Shown: piece after piece, positions 18,293-27,096 of the stretch
Layout of the letters: each line of letters starts with the position of its first letter
How positions within the stretch are numbered: the first letter of the stretch is position 1
DNA from: Actinoallomurus purpureus
Lineage (GTDB): Bacteria > Actinomycetota > Actinomycetes > Streptosporangiales > Streptosporangiaceae
Direction: 5' to 3'
Length of the DNA: 64,000 nt
Assembly (NCBI RefSeq): GCF_024055795.1
Contig: NZ_JAMXMY010000007.1
Coordinates: 124,001-188,000 of the forward strand
Notes under the pieces: model-generated
What the model was told of the DNA's origin: nothing
The model's database searches: none
What the model saw: only the letters and a program-made list of their open reading frames with translations
Translations under genes and position numbers: made by a program

Positions 18293-19731
18293 TCAAACGG
18301 TTGTCGCTGCGCACCCGGCTGGCCGTGCTGACGAGCCTGGCCGTGGCCGTCGCGGTCGCGGCCTGCGCCATCGGCTGCTGGTTCATCGTCCGCCGGCAGC
18401 TCCTCGAACAGCTCGACCAGTCCCTCTCGGGACCCAACTTCGGCCTCGGCGGCGGGCCACCGGGCGCCCGCCAGGGCGGCCCACCGCGCGGGGAGACCGG
18501 CTCCGTCGCGGACATCTGCCGCAAGCCGGCCCGGGACGGCAACGACCGGTTCCGGGACTTCCTGCCCACTGTCCAGGTCGTCTGGGCCGACGGCACCTCC
18601 TGCAGCCCGAAGGACACCTCCGACCCGCTGGTCCGGACCACCGGCGACCTGGAGGTCGCGCGCGGCGTGCGCAACCTGGTCCACCGCGACGGCCACACCC
18701 AGAGCGGCGTGCCCATGCGGGTGTACACCCGTCACGATCCGAACGGCGGGGCGGCGGTGTCCATCGCCAAGCCGCTGGGCCAGGTCAACGAGAAACTCGA
18801 CAGCCTCGCCGTGTTGCTGGTCGTCGTCTCCGCCGTCGGGGTCGTCGGCGCGGCCACCGCCGGCCTGCTCATCGCCCGCGCCGGGCTGCGCCCCGTGGAC
18901 CGGCTCACCGGCGCCGTTGAGCACATCGCCCGCACCGAGGACCTGGCCACCACGATCCCGGCCGACGGCCACGACGAGATCGCGCGGCTGAGCCGGTCGT
19001 TCAACAGCATGACCCGCGCGCTGGCCAACGCGCGCGAACGCCAGCAGCAGCTGATCGTGGACGCGGGGCACGAACTGCGCACGCCGCTGACCAGCCTGCG
19101 CACCAACATCGACCTGATGCTGCGCAGCGAGACGACCGGCCGGCCGCTGCCCGCCGCGGACAAGCAGAAGCTTCTCGGCAACGTCAAGGCGCAGCTGCTC
19201 GAGCTGTCCCACCTCGTCGGCGACCTGCTCGACCTGTCCCGGCCCGAGTCCGCCGCCGGCGTCCGGGTCGAGGATGACGTCGCCCTGCACGAGGTCGTCG
19301 GCAAGGCCGTGCGCCGCGCACGGCTGCGCGGCCCCGGCCTGCACATCGACGCGACGGTCTGCCCCTGGTACGTCCGCGGCGACGCCGCCTCCCTCGAACG
19401 GGCGGTGGTGAACCTCCTCGACAACGCCGTGAAGTTCAGCCCGCAAGACGGCACCGTCGCCGTGCGGCTGGACGGCGGCGAGCTGACCGTTCGGGACGAT
19501 GGGCCGGGCATCCCGCCCGAGGATTTGCCGTACGTCTTCGACCGCTTCTGGCGCTCCCCGTCCGCCCGTGGCCTGCCCGGTTCGGGACTGGGCCTCGCGA
19601 TCGTGGCCCGAGCGGTCGCGGAGGCGGGCGGCGAGGTACGGCTGGGCCCCGCCGACGGCGGCGGCACCTTGGCGTGGCTCCGCCTGCCGGGGTCCGCAGC
19701 GTCGCCGGACGACTTTCTCATCCCCGCTTAA
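18289..19731 (+). CDS. Sensor histidine kinase (MprB-like)
   Basis: This 480-residue kinase has a first membrane helix (about 10-36), an extracellular sensor of about 120 residues, a second helix (about 170-195), HAMP, a HisKA domain with H261 ([17 protein letters not shown]) and a HATPase domain ([33 protein letters not shown]). The sensor begins with a Gly/Pro-rich loop and contains two Cys ([18 protein letters not shown]) that could pair. The start is the ATG overlapping the regulator stop; the longer in-frame extension is the regulator's shadow. Its signal is unknown. Confidence 0.94.
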   Translation: MIKRLSLRTRLAVLTSLAVAVAVAACAIGCWFIVRRQLLEQLDQSLSGPNFGLGGGPPGARQGGPPRGETGSVADICRKPARDGNDRFRDFLPTVQVVWADGTSCSPKDTSDPLVRTTGDLEVARGVRNLVHRDGHTQSGVPMRVYTRHDPNGGAAVSIAKPLGQVNEKLDSLAVLLVVVSAVGVVGAATAGLLIARAGLRPVDRLTGAVEHIARTEDLATTIPADGHDEIARLSRSFNSMTRALANARERQQQLIVDAGHELRTPLTSLRTNIDLMLRSETTGRPLPAADKQKLLGNVKAQLLELSHLVGDLLDLSRPESAAGVRVEDDVALHEVVGKAVRRARLRGPGLHIDATVCPWYVRGDAASLERAVVNLLDNAVKFSPQDGTVAVRLDGGELTVRDDGPGIPPEDLPYVFDRFWRSPSARGLPGSGLGLAIVARAVAEAGGEVRLGPADGGGTLAWLRLPGSAASPDDFLIPA

Positions 19732-19777
19732 GAAACGGCTCAGGCGGCTCCCACGATGAGTCGCGAGCTTTGTCGGC

Positions 19778-21091
19778 ATGAGCGAGCTGACGACCTCCGT
19801 AGAGCCCCCGGGGTCCGGGCCGGCGCACGGTGATGCCGCGCGTTCCCGGCTCGGCATCGCGGGGCACCCTCCGGGACTCATCGACGAAGAACCCCGCGAC
19901 CCGCTCATCGAGGTCGCCATCCCGGTGTACAACGAGGAGCACGTGCTGGCGGCCAGCGTGCGCCGGCTGCACGCCTACCTTCGTGAGACGTTCCCGTACC
20001 GCTTCGTGATCACGATCGCCGACAACGCGAGCACCGACGGGACCTGGGACGTCGCCCAGCGGCTGGCCCTGGAGATCCCCGCGGTCGACGCCGTGCACCT
20101 GGACCGCAAGGGACGCGGGCGGGCGCTCCGGCACGTCTGGAGCACCAGCGTCGCCGACGTGGTCGCCTACATGGACGTGGACCTGTCCACCGACCTGCAC
20201 GCGTTCCTGCCGCTGATCGCGCCGCTGGTGTCCGGCCACAGCGACCTGGCGATCGGTACACGCCTGTCCCGTGGCTCCGCCGTCGTGCGCGGACCGAAGC
20301 GGGAGTTCATCTCCCGCACCTACAACCTCCTTCTCCGTACCACGCTCGCCGCCCGTTTCTCCGACGCGCAGTGCGGGTTCAAGGCCGGCCGTACGGAGAT
20401 CGTGCGGGCGTTGTTGCCCGCGGTCGAGGACGAGGCCTGGTTCTTCGACACCGAGCTGCTGCTGCTGGCCGAACGGAACGGCCTGCGCATCCACGAGGTG
20501 CCGGTGGACTGGGTGGACGATCCCGACAGCCGGGTCGACGTCGCCCGTACGGCGGTGGACGACCTTCGCGGCATGGCCCGTGTGGCCCGCCGCGTCCTGT
20601 CCGGGGCGTTCCACGTGCCGGTACCGGCACGGACGCGGGAGGCACAGCTGCCCACCGGCATGTCCCGGCAGCTGCCGAGCTTCGCGGTCATCGGCGTGAT
20701 CAGCACCATCGCCCAGCTCGCGCTCTACGCGCTGCTGCGCTTCTTCATGCCCGTGATCGCCGCCAACGTCGTGTCGTACTTCATCGCGGCGATCGCCAAC
20801 ACCGCCGCGAACCGCCGCTTCACCTTCGGGGTACGAGGCCGCCGGCGCGCCATGCGGCACCACCTCGAAGGCGGCGTCGCGTTCATCGTCGGCCTCGTCG
20901 TCAGCACCGCCGGCCTGGCCGTCTTCGACACCGTGGCGCCGTACGCCCCGCGCCTGGCCGAAGTGGCCGCACTGTTCGCCCTCAACCTGTTCGCCGCCGT
21001 CATACGCTTCGTCCTGCTGCGCGCCTGGGTCTTCCACCCGCGCCGCGCCGCCGATGAGTCGGAGCCCGTCCTCCAGGAGCAGTCCCGTTGA
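19778..21091 (+). CDS. GT2 glycosyltransferase fused to a GtrA-like membrane domain
   Basis: This 437-residue protein is predicted to load a sugar from a nucleotide donor onto polyprenyl phosphate. The GT2 domain (about 40-275) has EVAIPVYNEEHVL, ADNASTDGTWDVA and the metal-binding DVDLSTDL, as in DPM-type enzymes. Residues about 290-425 form four hydrophobic helices of the GtrA type (FAVIGVISTIAQLALYALL), which are thought to flip or place the lipid-linked sugar. Fusion of the two is common in actinobacteria. It overlaps the next gene by four bases (TTGA), which would use the lipid-sugar on the outer face. Confidence 0.9.
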   Translation: MSELTTSVEPPGSGPAHGDAARSRLGIAGHPPGLIDEEPRDPLIEVAIPVYNEEHVLAASVRRLHAYLRETFPYRFVITIADNASTDGTWDVAQRLALEIPAVDAVHLDRKGRGRALRHVWSTSVADVVAYMDVDLSTDLHAFLPLIAPLVSGHSDLAIGTRLSRGSAVVRGPKREFISRTYNLLLRTTLAARFSDAQCGFKAGRTEIVRALLPAVEDEAWFFDTELLLLAERNGLRIHEVPVDWVDDPDSRVDVARTAVDDLRGMARVARRVLSGAFHVPVPARTREAQLPTGMSRQLPSFAVIGVISTIAQLALYALLRFFMPVIAANVVSYFIAAIANTAANRRFTFGVRGRRRAMRHHLEGGVAFIVGLVVSTAGLAVFDTVAPYAPRLAEVAALFALNLFAAVIRFVLLRAWVFHPRRAADESEPVLQEQSR

Positions 21092-23247
21092 CCACTCAGC
21101 TGTCCGAACCCACCGGCGTGCCGCAGGCTCCGCCCGCGAGTCGGCTCAGACGTCTCGCGCTCGGCCCCGCCGATGACCCGCGGTGGGCCCGCCCGGCCCT
21201 GTGGGTGATCCTCGCGCTGGCCACCGCGCTGTACGCCTGGGGGCTGTCGGAGGGCGGCGACGCCAACAGCTTCTACTCCGCGGCCGTCAAGAGCGGCACC
21301 CAGAGCTGGAAGGCGTTCTTCTTCGGTTCGCTGGACTCCGCGTCGTTCATCACGGTGGACAAGCCGCCGATGGCCCTGTGGGTTCAGGAGATCTTCGGCC
21401 GGGTCATCGGGTTCGGGACGTGGAGCCTGCTGCTGCCCGAGGTCATCATGGGCGTCGCGGCGGTCGCCGTGGTGTACGCCACGGTCCGGCGTGCCTTCGG
21501 GCCCGTTGCGGGGGTGATCGCGGCGTTGGTGATGACGCTGACGCCGATCACCGTCGCGATCAACCGGGACAACAACCCGGACACGCTGCTCGTCCTGCTG
21601 CTGGCCCTCTCCGCATGGGCCTGCCAGCGGGCGCTGGAGTCCGGGCGGCTCCGCTGGCTGCTCGCCTCGGCGTTCTTCATCGGCTGCGGGTTCAACACCA
21701 AAATGCTGCAGGCGTTCATCCTGCTGCCCGCGCTCGCGCTCGTGTACCTGCTCTTCGCCCAGGGCGGCTGGCTCCGCCGGATCGGTCACCTGCTCGCCGC
21801 CGGGGTCGTCCTCGCGGTGTCCAGCTTCTGGTGGATGATGATCGTCGACCTGATCCCCGCGAGCAAGCGGCCCTACATCGGCGGCAGCACGGACGGCACC
21901 GCCTGGGACCTCATCATCGGATACAACGGCATCGGCCGGATCACCGGCAGTGAGGGCGGCGGCCCCGGTGGTGGCCGTGCGCCCAGTGGCGGCGGCCGCG
22001 GCGGCCCGGGAGGCGGCGGAGGGGGCGGCGGCTTCTCCGGCCAGTCGGGCATCGGCCGGATGTTCAACGACGTCCTCGGCGGCCAGATCTCCTGGCTGCT
22101 GCCGCTCGCGGCGCTCGTCCTGGTCGCCGGCATGATCCTCTACTGGAAGCGACCGCGCACGGACCTGGCGCGCGCGGCCCTCGTGATGTGGGGTGGCTGG
22201 CTGGCCGTCCACTTCGTGGTGTTCAGCTTCGCGAGCGGCATCATGCACCCCTACTACACGACCGCCATGGCCCCGGCGATCGCCGCCCTGGCGGGCATCG
22301 GTGCCGTCGAACTCGGCCGCGCGTACCGGCGCGGCGGGGCCTGGACGTGGGTCCTGCCCGCGGGCATCGCGGTCACCGGCGTCTGGGCGTTCGTCCTCCT
22401 GCGGCGCACGCCGAGCTGGAACCCCTGGCTGGCCTGGACGGTCGCGGGCCTGACCGCGGTCGCCGTCATCGGGCTGCTCGCGGCCCGGTTCGGCCGTGGG
22501 GCGCTCACGCGGATCGCGGTGCTCGCAGGCGTGGTTGGGCTGGTGGCGGGACTCGCCGGGCCGGCCGCCTTCGCGGTGTCCGCCGCCGGCGACCGCGCCA
22601 ACGGCAGCAACCCGACCGCCGGCCCGAACACCGGTGGCATGGGCTTCCCGGGGATGCGCGGCGGCGGGATGCCGGGCGGCGGGCAGCTGCCCGCCGACAT
22701 CCGGAAACGCATCGAGGAGGGCGGCGGCTTCCCGGGTGGCGGCTTCCCCGGCGGCGGAGCCCCGGGCGGCTCCGGTGACCCCGGCGGTGCGGGTCAGATG
22801 CCCGGCGGTCAGCCGGGTGGCCAGAACGGACGGCAGGGCGGCCCGGGCATGGGCGGCGAGCTGAACGCGCAGATGGTCTCGTACCTGGAGAAGAACCAGG
22901 GCGGCGCCACCTGGCTCGTCGCGGTCAGCAACTCGCAGAGCGCGGCGTCCATCATCCTGCAGACCGGCAAGCCCGCGATCTCCATGTTCGGCTTCGCGGG
23001 CGGCGACCGGGCGATGACCGCGCAGAGGCTCCAGGAGCTGGTCAAGGCCGGGAAGCTGCACTACGTCATGACCGGCGGCGGGTTCGGCGGCCGGGGCGGT
23101 CCCGGCGGCGGCAACTCCGACGTGACCTCCTGGGTCACCAAGAACTGCGCCGCCGTGAAGCCCTCCGAGTACGGCGGCTCCTCGTCGACCGGCTCATCAC
23201 AGCAGTCCGACCAGGGCAGCGGGTCGTCCCTGTACCGCTGCGGCTGA
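21088..23247 (+). CDS. ArnT/YkcB-like polyprenyl-phosphate-sugar glycosyltransferase
   Basis: This 719-residue membrane enzyme starts with TTG overlapping the previous stop. The GT-C fold part (about 1-500) has an Asp in the first outer loop (SEGGDANSFYSAA), VDKPPMALWVQ and INRDNNPDTLLVLLLALS, as in the ArnT/PMT-like family. A Gly-rich insert at about 288-315 sits in an extracellular loop. After the last helices there is a Gly/Met/Pro-rich tail and the YkcA/B-type C-terminal domain (WLVAVSNSQSAASIILQTG). Together with the GT2-GtrA protein it likely glycosylates an envelope polymer or protein; the acceptor is unknown. Confidence 0.88.
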   Translation: MTTQLSEPTGVPQAPPASRLRRLALGPADDPRWARPALWVILALATALYAWGLSEGGDANSFYSAAVKSGTQSWKAFFFGSLDSASFITVDKPPMALWVQEIFGRVIGFGTWSLLLPEVIMGVAAVAVVYATVRRAFGPVAGVIAALVMTLTPITVAINRDNNPDTLLVLLLALSAWACQRALESGRLRWLLASAFFIGCGFNTKMLQAFILLPALALVYLLFAQGGWLRRIGHLLAAGVVLAVSSFWWMMIVDLIPASKRPYIGGSTDGTAWDLIIGYNGIGRITGSEGGGPGGGRAPSGGGRGGPGGGGGGGGFSGQSGIGRMFNDVLGGQISWLLPLAALVLVAGMILYWKRPRTDLARAALVMWGGWLAVHFVVFSFASGIMHPYYTTAMAPAIAALAGIGAVELGRAYRRGGAWTWVLPAGIAVTGVWAFVLLRRTPSWNPWLAWTVAGLTAVAVIGLLAARFGRGALTRIAVLAGVVGLVAGLAGPAAFAVSAAGDRANGSNPTAGPNTGGMGFPGMRGGGMPGGGQLPADIRKRIEEGGGFPGGGFPGGGAPGGSGDPGGAGQMPGGQPGGQNGRQGGPGMGGELNAQMVSYLEKNQGGATWLVAVSNSQSAASIILQTGKPAISMFGFAGGDRAMTAQRLQELVKAGKLHYVMTGGGFGGRGGPGGGNSDVTSWVTKNCAAVKPSEYGGSSSTGSSQQSDQGSGSSLYRCG

Positions 23248-23253
23248 CGAAGC

Positions 23254-23291
23254 TCACGGGCCCGGGCGTCTCCCCGCTCCCGGGCCCGTGA
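23254..23291 (+). terminator. Strong hairpin after the glycosyltransferase operon
   Basis: A perfect 13-bp stem (TCACGGGCCCGGG with its complement) encloses a 12-base loop, seven bases after the stop codon. There is no U-tract, as is usual in high-GC actinobacteria. It lies between convergent genes, so it may serve both. Confidence 0.75.
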
Positions 23292-23347
23292 TCCGCTGCC
23301 GTGGTGTAGGCGACGGCGTAGGGATTTCCGGCTGGACAGGGCCCGCG

Positions 23348-25009
23348 TCACTTCCGGAAGCCGATGTCGGTCCATACCGGGTCACTCAGGCCGAAGGCTC
23401 CCCAGTTGGAGAGGGAGGCGCGGACCGGGACGATCTGCGGGCGCTGGTACAGCGGCAGTGAGTGGACCTCGCCCCAGATCAGCCGGTCCGCCTCGTTCGC
23501 TGCGCGCCGGGCCCGAACGGGGTCGAGTTCGCCGACGGCCTGGGCGAGTTTCCGGTCAAGGCGCGCGGAGCCGATACGGGCGACGTTCTGCTGGACGGCA
23601 CCGCCGCGCGGCCGGGCGTACACCGACTCCAGGTTCTCGATCGGGAAGGGCGTGCCGTGCCAGGTGAACGGGGCGACGTCGTAGGCGCCCGGCAGGAGGT
23701 ACCGGTCGAAGAAGTCACCGTCGGGGACCGGGCGGAGCAGTAGGTTCACGCCGACCCGGCGCAGCATCGCCTGGATCAGCTCGCCGCTCTGCCGGCTCGC
23801 CGTCGCGCTCTCCGGGAACACGTAGCGCAGGGTCAGCGTCCGGCCGTTCTTGCGGCGGGCTTCCCCGGCCGGCGTCCAGCCCGCCCGGTCGAGCAGCCGC
23901 CGAGCCTCGGCGGGGTCGTACGCGCCCACCCGTCCGGCGTTGTCCTGATAACCGCGCTGGGTGTTGACGTACACGTGGTCGTTCATCACGTCCATCCGTC
24001 CGCCGAGTCCGTGCAGGGCCGACCGGGCGACGGTCGGGCGGTCGATGGCCATGGCGACCGCCCGGCGCACGTCCGGGTCCGACAGGATCGGACCGGCACC
24101 GTTGAAGGTGAGCTGGGTGAAGTCCGGCCCCGCCGCCCGGCGCACCGACACCTCGGCGGCCCCCATGACGCGCCCGTACGCGGCGGCGTCCGGCCCCGCG
24201 TCGAAGCCGTCGATCTCGCCGTTCAGCAGGGCTCCGGGCATGGCGTCGCGGGCGAGGTGACGGAAGACGATCCGGTCGAGCTTCGCCCGTGCGCCCCACC
24301 AGGCCGGATCGCGGACGACGGAGACGGCCTGGGCGGTGCGGTCGACGTGTTCGGGCCGGAACGGACCGGCGGTCACCGGCAGGCGGTTCAGCCAGGCGTG
24401 GTTCCAGGCCTCCGGCGTACCGATCGTCCCGGCCGGGTAAAGGGGGCTGAACAGCTCCGCCCACTCGCCGAACGGCCGGGTGAAGGTCACCACGACCTGC
24501 CGGTCCCGGGTGCCGCGTTCGACGCTCCGGATCCGGTCGTATCCGGTGGTCGTGGCGACCGGGAAGGCCGCGTTCCGGCCGCGGGCCGCCTTCCAGAGGG
24601 CCCGGAAGTCGCGGTAGCCGATCGGCGTGCCGTCGGACCAGCGGGCCTTCGGGTTGATGTCGTACACGACGACCTGATGCGGCGTCGTACGGACGATCCC
24701 GGCACGGCGGAGGTAGTCCGGGTTCGGGCGGACCGCGCCGTTCGCGTCGGAGCGGAACAGCCACGGCAGAGTCGTACGCAGGACCGTGACCGCGTCGAGG
24801 TTCGGCCCGCCGAGGTGCCAGTAGTTCCACTGAGTGCGAAACTCCCCCGTCGCCAGCCGGAGGGTGCCGCCCTCCCGGACGGCGCCGCGCGGCGCCGGGC
24901 CGATGTCGTACGGGGCGAACCCGGAGGGCATGCCGGGACCGGCTCCGGCACAGCCGTCCAGGACGATCAGGACCGTCGCGGCACCGACCACGATCCTTAC
25001 GAGTGTCAT
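23348..25009 (-). CDS. Oligopeptide/nickel-type ABC transporter substrate-binding lipoprotein
   Basis: This 553-residue SBP_bac_5 family protein has a short signal and a lipobox with Cys20 (VLIVLDGCAG). The body shows typical elements: NPKARWSDGTPIGYRDF, DPDVRRAVAMAIDRPTV, YDPAEARRLLDRAGW and LPLYQRPQIVPV. It should capture peptides or similar ligands at the outer face. Its ATG overlaps the stop of the upstream permease gene by four bases, so permease-permease-binding protein form one operon. No DppD/DppF ATPase is encoded beside it. A perfect hairpin at 23254-23291 lies beyond its stop. Confidence 0.92.
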   Translation of the reverse strand: MTLVRIVVGAATVLIVLDGCAGAGPGMPSGFAPYDIGPAPRGAVREGGTLRLATGEFRTQWNYWHLGGPNLDAVTVLRTTLPWLFRSDANGAVRPNPDYLRRAGIVRTTPHQVVVYDINPKARWSDGTPIGYRDFRALWKAARGRNAAFPVATTTGYDRIRSVERGTRDRQVVVTFTRPFGEWAELFSPLYPAGTIGTPEAWNHAWLNRLPVTAGPFRPEHVDRTAQAVSVVRDPAWWGARAKLDRIVFRHLARDAMPGALLNGEIDGFDAGPDAAAYGRVMGAAEVSVRRAAGPDFTQLTFNGAGPILSDPDVRRAVAMAIDRPTVARSALHGLGGRMDVMNDHVYVNTQRGYQDNAGRVGAYDPAEARRLLDRAGWTPAGEARRKNGRTLTLRYVFPESATASRQSGELIQAMLRRVGVNLLLRPVPDGDFFDRYLLPGAYDVAPFTWHGTPFPIENLESVYARPRGGAVQQNVARIGSARLDRKLAQAVGELDPVRARRAANEADRLIWGEVHSLPLYQRPQIVPVRASLSNWGAFGLSDPVWTDIGFRK

Positions 25010-25821
25010 CGGCGCTCCCGGAATGACGCGGTATCCGACGGGCCGCGCAGCCCGGACCCGGCCAGGTCGACGGCCAGCAGGATGAGGATCAGCAGGATCA
25101 CCGGCGGCAGGAACAACCAGGGGAAGACCGTCGCCGCCGGAGCGCCGTCGGCGATGAGCGTGCCGAGGGAGACGTCCGGCGGGCGGACGCCGAAGCCGAA
25201 GTAGGACAGCCCCGCCTCGCCGATGATGGCCGCGCCGGCGTTGAGCGTGGCGTCCGCGAGCAGCAGCGACGTCAGGTTCGGCAGGACATGGCGAAGGACG
25301 ATCACGAGGGCCGGTGCGCCCAGTTGGCGTGCCGCGAGGACGTATCCCTCGTCACGCAGGGCGCGTGTCGCGCTCCGGACCGCCCGCGCCGTGAGCATCC
25401 ACATGAGGCAGGTGAGCAGGACGGCCGTCCCGGCCCGGCCGGCGAACACCCGTGACAGCACCGCGGCGATCAGGAACGGCGGGAACACCAACAGCAGGTC
25501 GATGACCCACAGCAGGAGACGGTCGGCCCATCCGCCGAGGTATCCGGCGACGGCGCCGGTGATCCCGGCCAGGCTCGTGGCGGCGGACGCCACGAGCAGG
25601 CCGATGACCAGGGACCGGCGCAGGCCGCGCAGCGCGATCGCATACACGTCGCGGCCGGCCGCGGTCGTGCCGAACCAGTGATCCGCCGACGGCGGCTCAC
25701 TGAACGCGGTGACGTCGACGCCCGTCCAGCTCCACCGGGTGAGGTACGGCCCCGCGCCCGCGAGGACACCGAGCAGCGCGAGGAGGGTGAAGCCCGCCAC
25801 GGGACGCCGGTGGCTCCTCAC
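25006..25821 (-). CDS. DppC-like ABC transporter permease
   Basis: This 271-residue inner-membrane permease has about six hydrophobic helices. The N-terminal loop HWFGTTAAGRDVYAIALRG is the OppC/DppC signature, and ARQLGAPALVIVLRHVLPN is the EAA-type coupling motif that contacts the ATPase. It starts with GTG overlapping the upstream permease stop (GTGA) and ends overlapping the binding-protein start. It forms the channel together with the next permease. Confidence 0.92.
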   Translation of the reverse strand: MRSHRRPVAGFTLLALLGVLAGAGPYLTRWSWTGVDVTAFSEPPSADHWFGTTAAGRDVYAIALRGLRRSLVIGLLVASAATSLAGITGAVAGYLGGWADRLLLWVIDLLLVFPPFLIAAVLSRVFAGRAGTAVLLTCLMWMLTARAVRSATRALRDEGYVLAARQLGAPALVIVLRHVLPNLTSLLLADATLNAGAAIIGEAGLSYFGFGVRPPDVSLGTLIADGAPAATVFPWLFLPPVILLILILLAVDLAGSGLRGPSDTASFRERR

Positions 25822-26798
25822 CCGCGGGCCCGCGGGTCGAGGACCGCGACGGCGAGATCGGACAGCAGCCCCGCGTACATCATCAGGGCGGCGGCGAAGC
25901 AGCAGTACGCGGCGACCGCGTTGACGTCACCACGATGGATCGAGTCGATCAGCCACTCGCCCATGCCGTGCCAGGCGAACACCTTCTCGGTGCAGGCCGC
26001 TCCGCCGAGGAGGCTCGCGCTCCCGTACGCCGACAGGGGGACCACCGGGACCACCGCGACGCGCAGCGCGTGCCGGATCAGAGCCCGGCGGCGGGTCAGT
26101 CCCTTGGCCACCGCGGCCCGGACGAAGGCGGCGCCGGCGGTGTCCCGCAGGCTGCCGCGGAGGTAGCGGGAGATGATCGCCGCCTGGCCGAGCGCGATCG
26201 TCAGGGTCGGCAGCACGAGATGCCGGCCTCGCTCGGCGAGCCGGTGCAGGGGGCCGCCCGGCTCACCGGGGGTGTACTCCCCCGTCCAGGCGAAGAGCCT
26301 CGTCCCGGCCCGGGAATCGACCCACTGCGCCGTGATCTGGGCGGCGACGGCCAGGACGACGACGGGGACCGCCAGCACGGTGAACGTGCCGACGGTGATC
26401 AGACGGCCGGCGACGACGTGCCGGCCCGACGCGCCGATGAGGCCGAGCCCGGCTCCGAGGGCGTTGCCCAGCAGCACCCCGGCCAGCAGCAGGCGCAGGC
26501 TCACTCCGAGCCGCCGGCGCATCTCCGCGATCGCCGGGGTGCCGTCCAGCGTCATGCCGAAGTCACCACGCGCCACCCCGGAGGCCCAGGTGAGGTAGCG
26601 CGTGAGCAGCGGCGTCCGGTCATCGGCGCCCAGCTCGTGGAGGCGCGCCCGGATGACGGAAGGCGGCGGAGGCGGGTGCCGCGCCTCCAGCTCCGCCCGG
26701 GGATCGAGCGCGCAGGCCGCCAAGAGGTAGGCGAGACTCACCGCGACGGCGAGGAGGAGCACTCGGCCGGCCGACCCGCGAACCAGGGCGCCCGCCAT
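25818..26798 (-). CDS. DppB-like ABC transporter permease
   Basis: This 326-residue permease has an N-terminal helix, the conserved DFGMTLDGTPAIAEMRRRLG region and an EAA-like motif (RAAVAKGLTRRRALIRHAL), then the usual C-terminal helices. I place the start at ATG 26798 because GAGGAGG lies just upstream; an upstream GTG at 26828 would add ten residues and destroy that spacing. First gene of the operon. The missing ATPase must be supplied by genes elsewhere, as is known for some orphan peptide or sugar transporters in actinomycetes. Confidence 0.9.
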   Translation of the reverse strand: MAGALVRGSAGRVLLLAVAVSLAYLLAACALDPRAELEARHPPPPPSVIRARLHELGADDRTPLLTRYLTWASGVARGDFGMTLDGTPAIAEMRRRLGVSLRLLLAGVLLGNALGAGLGLIGASGRHVVAGRLITVGTFTVLAVPVVVLAVAAQITAQWVDSRAGTRLFAWTGEYTPGEPGGPLHRLAERGRHLVLPTLTIALGQAAIISRYLRGSLRDTAGAAFVRAAVAKGLTRRRALIRHALRVAVVPVVPLSAYGSASLLGGAACTEKVFAWHGMGEWLIDSIHRGDVNAVAAYCCFAAALMMYAGLLSDLAVAVLDPRARG

Positions 26799-26909
26799 GC
26801 ACACCTCCTCCGCGAACCGGCCGACCACGGTACGTTATCGACTCATCACGCTTCGCGCAGAGGATCGCCGGGATGTCCGTGACAACGGATCCACGGCCTT
26901 CGCCCGGGA

Positions 26910-26936
26910 GCGGCGGGGCGGTTCCCGCCCCGCCGC
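26910..26936 (-). terminator. Hairpin after the DUF397 gene
   Basis: A perfect 12-bp stem (GCGGCGGGGCGG and complement) with a 3-base loop begins four bases after the DUF397 stop. It separates that transcript from the permease operon. Confidence 0.7.
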
Positions 26937-26940
26937 CGCC

Positions 26941-27096
26941 TCAGCTCCTACGGCCTGCGGCTTCGCGCGTGGGCACGCACGCGACCTCGACGCAGTTGCC
27001 GCCGTTGCCGCTGCTGCGCGCGGCCGTGCGCCAGGTCGCGACCTCGACGCACGCGCCGCCGTTGCCGCTGCTCCGCGTGGACTTACGCCAGATCAT
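26941..27096 (-). CDS. Small DUF397 protein with an internal duplication
   Basis: This 51-residue protein starts at the ATG that overlaps the stop of the XRE gene (ATGA). DUF397 proteins are small partners of XRE-DUF5753 regulators in actinomycetes, with antitoxin-like or developmental roles in some cases. Here the core motif occurs twice in a row: WRKSTRSSGNGGACVEVAT and WRTAARSSGNGGNCVEVAC. The usual C-terminal part (VRDSK..GP..F....W..F) is missing, and the protein ends with a short unrelated tail. It may be an altered or decaying copy. Confidence 0.82.
   Translation of the reverse strand: MIWRKSTRSSGNGGACVEVATWRTAARSSGNGGNCVEVACVPTREAAGRRS
26977..27090. repeat. 57-nt tandem duplication in the DUF397 gene
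   Basis: Two adjacent 57-nt copies (26977-27033 and 27034-27090) encode 19 residues each, with 14 identical residues. The DNA copies are close enough to be recognisable by eye, for example gcgacctcgacgca at 26981 and 27038. Confidence 0.9.
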
